From a bacterium (GTDB taxonomy: Bacteria; Joyebacterota; Joyebacteria; Joyebacterales; Joyebacteraceae): a stretch of DNA of 64,000 nucleotides. The notes under the pieces are model-generated. The model was not told where the DNA came from. It searched no databases and was given only the letters and a program-made list of their open reading frames with translations. The position numbers and the translations under genes were made by a program. The stretch is from contig JALGZK010000001.1 of assembly GCA_025774935.1 (NCBI GenBank), positions 212,266 through 276,265 of the forward strand, in the 5' to 3' direction. Shown here in pieces: positions 8,115-16,444 of the stretch (position 1 is the first letter of the stretch; every line of letters starts with the position of its first letter).

Positions 8115-8801
8115 ATGGCCACGGTGAAGCTGCAGGGGCAGACACGGAGCGAGAGGGGCAAGCAGGCGGCAAAGCGGGTCCGGGCGAAGGGCCGGATCCC
8201 GGCCGTCCTCTACGGCGAGGAGCAGGAGAACGTCCCGCTCTCGATCGACGCGCACGACCTCAGAGTGGCGCTCTCGACGCCGTCGGGAAGAAACGTCATC
8301 ATCCAGCTCGGCATGGACGGGGGTGACGAGGTCACCAGAGCGGTCATCAGGGAGATGGACCGCGACCCGGTGACGAGGGAGATCGTCCACGTCGACCTCC
8401 AGCGCATTTCGGAGAACAAGCCGGTCATCATGCACGTGCCTCTCACGCTCTCGGGCGAGTCCCTGGCGGTGAAGGAAGGGCGCGGCATCCTGGACCACAC
8501 GATGCGCGAGCTCGAGGTCAAGTGCCTGCCGAAGGACATCCCGGAGCGTATCGAGGTGGACATCTCCGGACTAGAGGTGAAGCACGCGATCCACGTGAGG
8601 GACATCGAGGTCGCCGACGTCGAGATCCTCGATCACCCGGACCGACCTGTCGTCGAGATCCTTCAGCCGACGATCTACGCCGAGGAGGTCGAGGCCGAGG
8701 AGGCCGCGGCCGAGGAGGCGGAGGAGGGCGCCGAGCCTGCCGAGGGCGAGGAGGGAGCGCCTGCCGCGGAGGAGAGCAAGGAAGAGAAGAGCAAGGATTA
8801 G
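8115..8801 (+). CDS. rplY: Large ribosomal subunit protein bL25 (Ctc/TL5 type)
   Basis: 228-residue long-form L25, a 5S rRNA-binding protein. The N-terminal L25 domain (about 1-95) opens with LQGQTRSERGKQAAKRVRAKGRIPAVLYG, and a beta-rich TL5 C-terminal domain (about 96-185) follows. The last 40 residues form a low-complexity Glu/Ala tail (EEVEAEEAAAEEAEEG), a common variable extension. Its stop TAG shares a base with the GTG start of pth. Confidence 0.95.
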   Translation: MATVKLQGQTRSERGKQAAKRVRAKGRIPAVLYGEEQENVPLSIDAHDLRVALSTPSGRNVIIQLGMDGGDEVTRAVIREMDRDPVTREIVHVDLQRISENKPVIMHVPLTLSGESLAVKEGRGILDHTMRELEVKCLPKDIPERIEVDISGLEVKHAIHVRDIEVADVEILDHPDRPVVEILQPTIYAEEVEAEEAAAEEAEEGAEPAEGEEGAPAAEESKEEKSKD

Positions 8802-9400
8802 TGAAGATCGTCGCGGGACTCGGGAACCCGGGAAGAGAGTACGAGGGGACCCGGCACAACGCTGGATTCGTTGTCGTCGACCGGCTGGCACGCGAGCACC
8901 GCATCAGGCTCGGCGCCGGCCGCGGCGACTTTCTGACCGGGTCGGGCAGGATCGGAGGAACGCAGGTCACCCTCATGGTCCCGCTCACGTTCATGAACCT
9001 GAGCGGGAGGGCCGTGGCCGAGATACTCGAGGCCAAAGACGCCGCTCCCGGCGAGCTTCTCGTGATCTGCGATGACGTCTGGCTCGAACTCGGCCAGCTC
9101 CGGATCAGACGCCGCGGCGGCGACGGCGGGCACAACGGGCTCGCTTCCGTGATCGAGTGCCTCGACACGGAGGACTTCCCGAGGCTCAGGCTCGGCGTCG
9201 GGATGCCGGAGGCCGACATCGACATGGCCGACTTCGTGCTCGACAGGTTCCTCACCGAGGAACTTCCCGTGGTGGAGACGATGGTCGAGGAGGCCGCCCG
9301 CGCGGTCGAGGGAATCCTCCGGGACGGCATAGACAGAACGATGAACGTCGTGAATCGGAAGGCGGTCCGTGAGGTTCCGCCGGACTCCGAGGAGGCTTGA
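8801..9400 (+). CDS. pth: Peptidyl-tRNA hydrolase
   Basis: 199-residue Pth that releases peptidyl-tRNA stalled off ribosomes. Key residues: N9 and catalytic H19 in GLGNPGREYEGTRHNAGF, the MVPLTFMNLSG stretch (about 59-69), D91 in CDDVWLELGQLR, and GGDGGHNGL. GTG at 8801 overlaps the rplY stop by one base, implying translational coupling, and gives the family start. The C-terminus is a little short of basic residues but the length is normal. Confidence 0.94.
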   Translation: MKIVAGLGNPGREYEGTRHNAGFVVVDRLAREHRIRLGAGRGDFLTGSGRIGGTQVTLMVPLTFMNLSGRAVAEILEAKDAAPGELLVICDDVWLELGQLRIRRRGGDGGHNGLASVIECLDTEDFPRLRLGVGMPEADIDMADFVLDRFLTEELPVVETMVEEAARAVEGILRDGIDRTMNVVNRKAVREVPPDSEEA

Positions 9401-11437
9401 ATGAGCGCGATAACGGCTCCGCTCGTCGCCAGCCTGGTGGGTCTTCTCTTCGTGGTCTTCCTCGTGATCGAGGTCCTGAGGAAGAGCCCGGGCAATGAGC
9501 TGATGGACCGCCTGTCGCGCGCCGTCCAGACGGGAGCGCGTGCCTTCCTGAAGCGGGAGTATTCGACGGTCGCCGTCGTCGTCGCAGTCGTGGCGCTGGC
9601 GATCGCGCTCGCTCCGCTTCTCGCCGGCAACCCGAACCTCCCGCTCGGCTGGCGTACGTCCGTCGCGTTCATCATCGGGGCCGTGGTCTCGGCGATAGCG
9701 GGCTACGTCGGCATGAGCATAGCCACGCGCGCGAACTCCCGGACCACTCAGGCCGCCGTCGACGGAGGAGTCAGGGGCGCGCTCGGCGTGGCCGTCTCAG
9801 CCGGCGCCGTCATGGGCATGAGCGTGGCGAGCCTCGCTCTCCTCGGTCTCGTGGCCGTCTACTGGATATTCCGCGAGCCCGCGATCGTGAACGGTTACGC
9901 AATGGGCGCGAGCCTCGTCGCTCTCTTCGCGCGGACCGGAGGTGGCCTCTTCACGAAGGGCGCCGACATGGCCGCCGATCTCGTCGGGAAGGTCGAGGCG
10001 AACATCCCCGAGGACGATCCGAGGAACCCGGCTGTCATCGCGGACAACGTGGGCGACAATGTGGGCGACGTCGCCGGACTCGGCGCCGACCTGCTCGAGT
10101 CGTACGTCGAGTCGATCATAGCGAGCATGGCGCTCGCGGTGGCGCTCCTCGGCTTCGGGCACGTGGCGGCCGAGAGACTCGTCCAGCTCCCGCTGTTCAT
10201 CGCTTCGGCGGGCATCATCGCGTCGATCCTGGGCATCCTCTTCGTCAAGGCGGTAGGGAGGAGGAACCCCCAGGCGGCGCTCATGGGCGGAACGTACGTC
10301 GCCGCCGTCCTGACGGCCGTGGCCAGCTGGTTCATCATTCGGAACCTCGGGACGTCGTTCACGTTCGGCGAGAAGACCTACTCCGTGATGGGGCCGTTCT
10401 ACGCGACGGTCGCCGGCATCGCGTCAGGCGTCATCGTGGGCTTCGTGAGCGAGTTCTTTACGTCCGGCAAGTACAGGCCGGTCAGGAACCTCGCGGAATC
10501 CTCGCAGATGGGTCCGGCGATCACGGTGACGAGTGGTACCGCCGTCGGCATGGCGAGCACGGCGGTGCCCGTCGTCGTCATAGGTTTTGCGGTCGTCATC
10601 GCGCACCACTTCTCGGGGATGTATGGAGTGGCTATGGCGGCGTTCGGGATGCTCGCGACGACGGGGATGGTGGTGGCGGTCGACTCGTACGGCCCGGTGG
10701 CGGACAACGCGGGCGGGATTGCCGAGATGGCGAAGCTCGATCCGTCAGTGAGGAAGATCACCGACAACCTCGACGCGGTCGGGAACACTACGGCTGCGAT
10801 CGGGAAGGGCTTCGCGATCGGTTCCGCGGCGTTCGCGGCGATCGGACTCCTCACGGCGTACATGGTCTCGGCCGGGATCAAGCATGCCGACATCGCGGAC
10901 CCGAAGGTCATGGCCGGGCTCCTCGTCGGGGGCATGCTCCCGTTCTACTTCTCGTCGATGCTCTTCGGCGCGGTCTCGAAGGTCGCGTTCAAGATGATCG
11001 ACGAGGTGAGGCGCCAGTTCCGGGAGATTCCCGGACTCCTGAAGGGTGAGGTCATGCCCGACTCCGCGACGTGCGTGGATATCAGCACGCGCGGAGCCAT
11101 CGCCGGCATGCTGGGACCGGGAGTCCTCGCGATCCTCGTGCCGGTCGCCGTCGGATTCTACGATCCGAAGGCGCTCGCTGGTCTCCTCGTGGGCGCTGTC
11201 GTCACGGGCGTCGTGCTCGGCATCCAGATGGCCAACTCCGGCGGCGCTATGGACAACGCGAAGAAGTACATCGAGGACGGGAACTTCGGCGGCAAGGGCT
11301 CGGAGGCGCACAAGGCCTCGGTCGTCGGGGACACGGTCGGCGACCCGCTGAAGGACACGGTGGGCCCGTCGATCAATATCCTGATCAAGCTCATGTCGGT
11401 CATCGCGCTCGTCCTGGCGCCGCTCTTCGTGAAGTAG
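9401..11437 (+). CDS. hppA: Membrane-bound ion-pumping pyrophosphatase (K+-dependent type)
   Basis: 678-residue integral membrane pyrophosphatase with about 16 transmembrane helices that couples PPi hydrolysis to H+ or Na+ export. Active-site motifs: GGGLFTKGADMAADLVGKVE, DDPRNPAVIADNVGDNVGD and C-terminal KASVVGDTVGDPLKDT. The ion-specificity loop reads GNTTAAIGKG: Ala and Gly at the two diagnostic positions mark the K+-dependent subfamily (K+-independent H+ pumps have Lys and Thr). Whether it pumps H+ or Na+ cannot be fixed from sequence alone. ATG at 9401 directly follows the pth stop. It is inserted between pth and ychF, which are often adjacent. Confidence 0.95.
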   Translation: MSAITAPLVASLVGLLFVVFLVIEVLRKSPGNELMDRLSRAVQTGARAFLKREYSTVAVVVAVVALAIALAPLLAGNPNLPLGWRTSVAFIIGAVVSAIAGYVGMSIATRANSRTTQAAVDGGVRGALGVAVSAGAVMGMSVASLALLGLVAVYWIFREPAIVNGYAMGASLVALFARTGGGLFTKGADMAADLVGKVEANIPEDDPRNPAVIADNVGDNVGDVAGLGADLLESYVESIIASMALAVALLGFGHVAAERLVQLPLFIASAGIIASILGILFVKAVGRRNPQAALMGGTYVAAVLTAVASWFIIRNLGTSFTFGEKTYSVMGPFYATVAGIASGVIVGFVSEFFTSGKYRPVRNLAESSQMGPAITVTSGTAVGMASTAVPVVVIGFAVVIAHHFSGMYGVAMAAFGMLATTGMVVAVDSYGPVADNAGGIAEMAKLDPSVRKITDNLDAVGNTTAAIGKGFAIGSAAFAAIGLLTAYMVSAGIKHADIADPKVMAGLLVGGMLPFYFSSMLFGAVSKVAFKMIDEVRRQFREIPGLLKGEVMPDSATCVDISTRGAIAGMLGPGVLAILVPVAVGFYDPKALAGLLVGAVVTGVVLGIQMANSGGAMDNAKKYIEDGNFGGKGSEAHKASVVGDTVGDPLKDTVGPSINILIKLMSVIALVLAPLFVK

Positions 11438-11500
11438 GGGTGACCGGGCCGCGACGGGCCCCCGACAGGCGACCGACGACCTCAGCTGGATGGAGCAGCC

Positions 11501-12595
11501 GTGTCGCTCGAGCTGGGCATCATCGGACTTCCGAACGTGGGGAAGTCGACGCTCTTCAACGCGCTTGCGGGAACGAGCGTGCCCAGCGAGAACTACGCAT
11601 TCTGCACCGTCGACGCGAACGTCGGCGTCGTCCCGGTGCCGGACGAGCGGCTGACGAAGCTGGGGACGCTCCTCGAACCGGAGGAGCTCACCCCTACGAC
11701 GATCCGGTTCGTCGACATCGCCGGGCTCGTGAAGGGCGCGAGCCACGGTGAGGGGCTCGGGAACAAGTTCCTCGCCAACATCAGGGACGTCGACGCGGTC
11801 GTGCAGGTCGTCAGGTGTTTCGAGGACTCGTCGGTGAGCCACGTCGAGGGCAGCGTCGACCCCGAGCGGGACCTCGGCATCATCGACACGGAGCTCAAGT
11901 TCGCCGACCTCGAGACGGTCGGCAGGAACCTCGAGAAGAAGAGGAAGGACCTCCAGAGGGGGGACAAGGAGGCGGCCCCGACGGTGGCGGCTCTCGAGAA
12001 GGCGCTCGAGGGGCTCGACGCCGGAGCGAACGTGAGGGCGCTCGAGCTGTCCGAAGCCGAGGCCGCGATCCTCGATTCGTACGGCCTCCTGACCGCGAAG
12101 GACGTCCTCTACGTCGCGAACATCGCGGAGGCCGACGCGGGAGGCGGGGAGGAAGGCTGGGTCGAACGGATCGCGAAGGCGACGGGCGACCCGTCGTGGA
12201 AGGTCCTGCCGCTCGCGGCCTCGCTCGAGGCCGAGCTCGTCGGGCTCGACGAGAGCGACCGGAGGGAGTTCCTCGCGGGTCTCTCGATCCCCGAGGCGGG
12301 ACTCGAGCGGCTCGTGAAAGCAGGCTACAGGCTTCTGGAGCTCGTCTCCTTCTTCACGATCAAGGGGACCGAGGTCAGGGCTTGGACGGTTCCGAGAGGG
12401 ACGCCGGTGTCGGAGGCGGCGGGGAAGATCCACTCCGACATGGAGACAGGGTTCATCAAGGCGGAGGTCGTCACGTTCGACGACCTCGTAGACGGCGGTT
12501 CCATGCACGGGGCCCGTGACGTGGGCCACGTGAGGACGGAAGGGAGAGACTACGTCGTCCAGGACGGAGACGTGGTTCTCGTCCACTTCCACTAG
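11501..12595 (+). CDS. ychF: Redox-responsive ATPase YchF/OLA1
   Basis: 364-residue Obg-family P-loop protein. G1 is GLPNVGKST (9-17), G3 is DIAGLVKGASHGEGLGNKFL (about 70-89), and the specificity motif is NIAE rather than NKxD, the mark of the ATP-preferring YchF branch. A coiled-coil insertion covers about 130-200 and a TGS domain lies at the C-terminus (KGTEVRAWTVPRGTPVSEAAGKIH ... DGDVVLVHF). YchF binds ribosomes and is linked to stress responses. GTG start at 11501. It sits upstream of rpsF in a common order. Confidence 0.95.
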   Translation: MSLELGIIGLPNVGKSTLFNALAGTSVPSENYAFCTVDANVGVVPVPDERLTKLGTLLEPEELTPTTIRFVDIAGLVKGASHGEGLGNKFLANIRDVDAVVQVVRCFEDSSVSHVEGSVDPERDLGIIDTELKFADLETVGRNLEKKRKDLQRGDKEAAPTVAALEKALEGLDAGANVRALELSEAEAAILDSYGLLTAKDVLYVANIAEADAGGGEEGWVERIAKATGDPSWKVLPLAASLEAELVGLDESDRREFLAGLSIPEAGLERLVKAGYRLLELVSFFTIKGTEVRAWTVPRGTPVSEAAGKIHSDMETGFIKAEVVTFDDLVDGGSMHGARDVGHVRTEGRDYVVQDGDVVLVHFH

Positions 12596-12625
12596 CAGGA
12601 GAAGTGTTCGCTGGAGGGCAGTCCG

Positions 12626-12671
12626 GCCGCTTGGGGCGGCAGGATCTCCTCACCCCGCCTGCGTGGCGGGG
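12626..12671 (+). promoter_or_regulatory. Two hairpins in the leader of the rpsF-rpsR-rplI operon
   Basis: In the 109 bases between ychF and rpsF, GCCGC/GCGGC (12626-12630 and 12636-12640, loop TTGGG) and a stronger CCCCGCC/GGCGGGG stem (12653-12659 and 12665-12671, loop TGCGT) are visible. Neither is followed by a T-run, so they look like leader structure rather than a terminator. S6-S18 autoregulatory leaders are known upstream of rpsF, but I could not match that consensus with certainty. Confidence 0.35.
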
Positions 12672-12704
12672 TCGCAACGAAGACCGAGAGGAGGACTTCG
12701 AGAG

Positions 12705-12995
12705 ATGGCGAGGAACTACGAGGCCACGTTCATATTCAGCAGTGCCCTCGACGACGAGGCGCTCGAGCGCGAGATGACGACCGTCGGCGAGATCGTGGCG
12801 CGCGAGGGTGGCACCGTCAAGGAGTGGGACAAGTGGGGGAGGCGCCGGCTGGCCTATGAGATCAATGGCCAGACCGACGGCGTTTATGCCTTCCTGACGT
12901 TCGAAGGCGAGCCCGCCGCGATCGAGCGGATGGGGCAGGTGTACCGCCTGAACGAGAACATCCTCAGGCACATGCACATCGTGCTGGACGACTAG
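12705..12995 (+). CDS. rpsF: Small ribosomal subunit protein bS6
   Basis: 96-residue S6, which pairs with S18 on the 30S platform. It begins MARNYEATFIFSSALDDE and contains KEWDKWGRRRLAYEINGQTDG and the terminal RHMHIVL strand. The ATG at 12705 follows AGGAGG (12690-12695 region) and matches the family start; the longer in-frame extension to 12663 overlaps the leader hairpin and is not conserved-looking. In most bacteria ssb lies between rpsF and rpsR, but here only 42 noncoding bases separate them. Confidence 0.95.
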   Translation: MARNYEATFIFSSALDDEALEREMTTVGEIVAREGGTVKEWDKWGRRRLAYEINGQTDGVYAFLTFEGEPAAIERMGQVYRLNENILRHMHIVLDD

Positions 12996-13037
12996 GCGGA
13001 CACGCCGCAACCGAATCGAAGAGACGCGGAGGCACTC

Positions 13038-13274
13038 ATGGCGAGAAGAGAACGGCACGGCAAGTTCTGCCGGTTCTGCCAGGACAAGATCGTTAAGATC
13101 GACTACAAGGACGAGAAGCGGCTGCTCCGGTTCGTCTCGGAGCACGGGAAGATGATACCTCGAAGGGTGACCGGTACCTGCGCCAGGCATCAGAGACAGC
13201 TGGCCATCGCGGTCAAGCGCGCCCGCCAGATCGCGCTTCTGCCCTACGTGGGGAGACATCACAGGCACGGCTAG
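13038..13274 (+). CDS. rpsR: Small ribosomal subunit protein bS18
   Basis: 78-residue S18. Core [52 protein letters not shown] region matches the family throughout (quoted here in part: [38 protein letters not shown]). Cys11, Cys14 and Cys48 are kept, so this is probably the zinc-binding (C+) form rather than a zinc-independent paralogue. It forms an operon with rpsF and rplI. Confidence 0.96.
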   Translation: MARRERHGKFCRFCQDKIVKIDYKDEKRLLRFVSEHGKMIPRRVTGTCARHQRQLAIAVKRARQIALLPYVGRHHRHG

Positions 13275-13306
13275 GAGCGGCGGACCGCCCACGGAGGGGA
13301 AGTACG

Positions 13307-13750
13307 ATGAAGGTGATACTGACGGAGGACATCAAGCGTCTCGGCTCACAGGGAGACGTGGTGAACGTGAAGGACGGGTACGGCCGGAACTTCCTCATCC
13401 CATCGGGGAAGGCGCTGCCGGCGACCCCCGGAAACCTCGCCCGCTTCGAGGGCAGGATCAAGCTAGAGGAGAAGCGGGTCAAGCGCGACAAGCGGCTGGC
13501 CGAGGAGATGGCCGGACGCCTGAGCGCTGTCTCCTGTACCGTACGCGTGCAGGCCGACGAGACCGACAAGCTCTACGGGGCAGTGCACGAGCGCGACATC
13601 GCCGGTGCGCTCGAGGAGCAGGGCGTCGAGGTCGATCCGAACATGATCAAGCTCGAGGAGCCGATCAAGATGCTGGGCGTCTACCCGGTCCGGATCGAGC
13701 TCTTCAAGGACGTGTTTGCAGAGATCAAGGTGTGGGTCATCAGGGAGTAG
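13307..13750 (+). CDS. rplI: Large ribosomal subunit protein bL9
   Basis: 147-residue L9. The N-terminal 23S-binding domain has VILTEDIKRLGSQGDVVNVK and GYGRNFLIPSGKA; a long connecting helix (about 48-78) leads to the C-terminal domain with KLYGAVHERDIAGAL and KMLGVYPVRIELF. Length is standard. Last gene of the ribosomal operon. A GC-rich imperfect palindrome (about 13751-13800) separates it from the parvulin gene but lacks a T-run. Confidence 0.96.
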   Translation: MKVILTEDIKRLGSQGDVVNVKDGYGRNFLIPSGKALPATPGNLARFEGRIKLEEKRVKRDKRLAEEMAGRLSAVSCTVRVQADETDKLYGAVHERDIAGALEEQGVEVDPNMIKLEEPIKMLGVYPVRIELFKDVFAEIKVWVIRE

Positions 13751-13819
13751 GCCGGGAGCCCCGCCGTCCGCGCGGCGCGGCGACGGGACGCCTCCCGCCA
13801 GGCAGACCAGGAGGGTGGT

Positions 13820-14992
13820 ATGCATCGAAGAGCCGTCGGGATTCTCCTGATCTCCCTCTCGCTCGCTGCGGTAATCCTGTCCGGCTGCGGGCAGGACGAG
13901 GGAGACAAGGTCGTGGCTCGCGTCGGACGGGTCAACATCACCGAGAAGGAGCTCAGGCAGAAGCTCGCGGAGCTCCCGCCGTTCACGCGCCAGCAGTTCC
14001 AGGGACCGGAGGGGACGATCGACTTCCTCAAGAGGCTCGTCGACGAGGAGGTTCTCTACCAGGCGGCCGTGAAGGCCGGGTACGAGGACGACCCCGAGGT
14101 GAAGCGCACGCTGGAAGCCATCAAGCGCCGCTCGATGATCCAGGCGTACTACAAGGGCGAGATCGAGTCGGCCGTAGAGGTCCCCGAGGAGGACGTGCAG
14201 GCGTACTACGACGAGCACGACGAGCAGTTCCAGCGCGAAGCGCGCATCAAGTTCAGGCACATCATGGCCCCGACGAGGTCGCAGGCAGAAGAAGGGCGCC
14301 GTCGCGTCCTCGCGGGGGAGGACTTCGCGTCGGTCGCGCGTGACATGTCGACAGACGGCGGATCGAGAGAGGCAGGGGGCCTCATGAAGTCCGTGAACGT
14401 CGGGAGCGCTCTCCCGAGCGCCGGCATGGACGAGGACTTCATCAGACGCGTCTACGAGGACTGGAGGGTCGGACAGGTGACGGAGCCCCTCCGCTCGGGC
14501 AACGGCTGGCACGTCGTCGTGCTCGAGGAGCGGCTCGAGGCCGGCAAGAAGCCGCTCGACGAGGTCCGCGACAACATCGTCCAGAGCCTCATGCCCGCGA
14601 AGACGCGCGAGTACTACGACAGCGTGCTAGTCGAGTTGAAGGAGCAGCACGGGGCGAAGGTCAATGAGGACGCCTTCAGAACGAAGCCGCGCACGGAGGA
14701 GGAGCTGTTCACCCTGGCCCAGGACACCGACGATCCGCTGGAGCGGCTGAACTACTACTCCGAGCTCGTTTTCAACTACCCCGACGGCGCGCACGCGGCC
14801 GAGGCCCAGTTCATGATCGGCTTCATCCACGCGGAGGAGCTCCAGAACGAGGCCGCCGCAAGGAACGCCTTCCGACGCGTGATGGATGAGTACCCCGACT
14901 CCGACCTCGTCGAGTCGGCGCAGTGGATGATCGAGAACATGGGCAGCGAGGAGCCGCCCTTCGAGGAGTCGGACGTCCTCTCGACGGACTAG
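13820..14992 (+). CDS. Peptidyl-prolyl cis-trans isomerase lipoprotein, parvulin (PpiC/SurA) type
   Basis: 390-residue predicted lipoprotein: signal peptide of hydrophobic residues 7-22 and lipobox LSGC (Cys about 24). A SurA-like N-terminal helical region (about 30-140) precedes a parvulin domain (about 145-250) with KFRHIMAPTRSQAEEG, DFASVARDMSTD and GNGWHVVVLEER. The C-terminal 100 residues look like a TPR-type helical repeat (NYPDGAHAAEAQFMIGF, then NAFRRVMDEYPDSDLVESA). It probably acts as a periplasmic chaperone/foldase for outer-membrane proteins, tethered to a membrane. The ATG is preceded by AGGAGG. Confidence 0.85.
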   Translation: MHRRAVGILLISLSLAAVILSGCGQDEGDKVVARVGRVNITEKELRQKLAELPPFTRQQFQGPEGTIDFLKRLVDEEVLYQAAVKAGYEDDPEVKRTLEAIKRRSMIQAYYKGEIESAVEVPEEDVQAYYDEHDEQFQREARIKFRHIMAPTRSQAEEGRRRVLAGEDFASVARDMSTDGGSREAGGLMKSVNVGSALPSAGMDEDFIRRVYEDWRVGQVTEPLRSGNGWHVVVLEERLEAGKKPLDEVRDNIVQSLMPAKTREYYDSVLVELKEQHGAKVNEDAFRTKPRTEEELFTLAQDTDDPLERLNYYSELVFNYPDGAHAAEAQFMIGFIHAEELQNEAAARNAFRRVMDEYPDSDLVESAQWMIENMGSEEPPFEESDVLSTD

Positions 14993-15019
14993 CGGAGCGG
15001 TGAGAAAGGCCCGACGATA

Positions 15020-16333
15020 ATGTATCAGGTCGTCGCGGTGACGGTGATCTTCCTCGTCACGTACTTCTTCATCGTGACCGAACGGCTCCATCGGACAACG
15101 ATCGCCCTGGCGGGAGCGCTTGCTCTCTTGCTCCTGCCGGGGCTTTCTCTGTCTCAGGACGAGGCGGTCGGGTTCGTCGACTGGAACACGATCGGCCTTC
15201 TCATCGGGATGATGCTGATCGTCGCGGTCCTGAAGAGGACCGGCGCGTTCCGATTCCTCGCGCTCACGGTCGCGCGGCGCGGACGGGGGCGCATGTTCCT
15301 GATCTTCGCCGGGTTCGGAGTCGTCACGGCCGTCGCGTCCGCGTTCATCGACAACGTCACCACCGTGCTCATGATCGTGCCGGTCGTCTACCTCATCGCC
15401 GACGTCCTCGGCAAGCGGGCCGTCCCGTTCCTGATCATGGAGATCATGATGTCGAACGTCGGCGGCATGGCGACGATGATCGGCGACCCGCCGAACATCC
15501 TCGTCGGCAGCCGGGCCCTCATCCCCCCGGGAGGGGAGAGCCTGAGCTTCACGGACTTCCTCGTTAACCTGGGGCCGCTCGCGGCGATCTGCGCGGTCGC
15601 GGTCCTCCTCATGCTCCGGTTCCGGGTGGGCAGGGAGTTCCTCGAGCCGCCCGAGGCCTCCAAGATGGAGACGCTCGAGTCGATGGACCCCGCGCAGGTC
15701 ATCAAGGACGCGGGTCTCCTGAGACGATCGCTCGTCGTCCTCGGACTGGTGCTCGGCGGGTTCCTCCTCCACCATCAGCTGGGGATCGAGCCGGCCACGG
15801 TCGCGCTTGCCGGGGCGGCACTCCTCCTCGTCATCACGCGCGTGAACCCCGAGGAGGTTCTCGTCGACGTCGAGTGGGGCGTGCTCTTCTTCTTCATGGG
15901 GCTCTTCGTCCTCGTCGGGACGATGGAGAAGGTGGGCATAGTCGACTCGGTCGCGCAGGGCTTCCTCTCCTTGAGCGACAGCCCTGTGGTGCTCGTGCTC
16001 ATCACGCTCTGGGGAACGGCCGTGCTCTCCGCCGTTCTCTCGGCGGTGCCGACCGTCACCGTGCTGATACCCGTCGTGCAGCTCCTCGCGAACCACTTCG
16101 GCGGGTCCGGCAGTCCCGAGATCGCCTTCGCCTTTTGGTGGGCGCTGGCGGCGGGCGCCTGTCTCGGCGGGAACGCGACCGTGGTGGGCGCCGCGGCCAA
16201 CATGGCGGTCGTCGGGATCTCCGAGAAGTCGCGGGAGCCTCTCACGTTCCGGGCCTACGCTTCGGCCGGCGTGCCCGTGACGGCTCTCTGTCTGGCGATC
16301 ACGAGCGTCTACATCGTCGTGAGGTACATCTAG
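15020..16333 (+). CDS. Ion transporter superfamily protein, ArsB/NhaD type
   Basis: 437-residue polytopic membrane protein with 11-12 predicted helices. Family marks: VDWNTIGLLIGMMLIVAVLKRTGAF, FIDNVTTVLMIVPVVYLI and the signature MIGDPPNILVGSRA, repeated in variant form in the second half (AAGACLGGNATVVGAAANM). The family includes Na+/H+ antiporters (NhaD) and arsenite exporters (ArsB). With a Na+/H+ antiporter and a membrane pyrophosphatase nearby, sodium or proton homeostasis is the more likely role, but the ion is not determined by sequence. Confidence 0.8.
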   Translation: MYQVVAVTVIFLVTYFFIVTERLHRTTIALAGALALLLLPGLSLSQDEAVGFVDWNTIGLLIGMMLIVAVLKRTGAFRFLALTVARRGRGRMFLIFAGFGVVTAVASAFIDNVTTVLMIVPVVYLIADVLGKRAVPFLIMEIMMSNVGGMATMIGDPPNILVGSRALIPPGGESLSFTDFLVNLGPLAAICAVAVLLMLRFRVGREFLEPPEASKMETLESMDPAQVIKDAGLLRRSLVVLGLVLGGFLLHHQLGIEPATVALAGAALLLVITRVNPEEVLVDVEWGVLFFFMGLFVLVGTMEKVGIVDSVAQGFLSLSDSPVVLVLITLWGTAVLSAVLSAVPTVTVLIPVVQLLANHFGGSGSPEIAFAFWWALAAGACLGGNATVVGAAANMAVVGISEKSREPLTFRAYASAGVPVTALCLAITSVYIVVRYI

Positions 16334-16370
16334 CGGAACTCCCGGTGCCCGAGACCGGGCCGAAAGAGAA

Positions 16371-16398
16371 GACGGGCAGCGCCGAGGCGCCGCCCGTC
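16371..16398. terminator. Bidirectional terminator hairpin between convergent genes
   Basis: GACGGGC-a-GCGCC / GGCGC-c-GCCCGTC forms a long stem with a very small loop (16371-16398), followed on the + strand by CTTGTGTGTCTG. It lies between the transporter (+) and the secreted protein (-), where a shared terminator is expected. Confidence 0.6.
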
Positions 16399-16444
16399 CT
16401 TGTGTGTCTGATGTCCGCGTGCGCGTCTCTTCCGCGCGCGCCTC

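Noticed and set aside
13751-13800. GC-rich palindrome after rplI as a terminator
   Set aside because: Imperfect pairing and no T-run; not listed as a feature.
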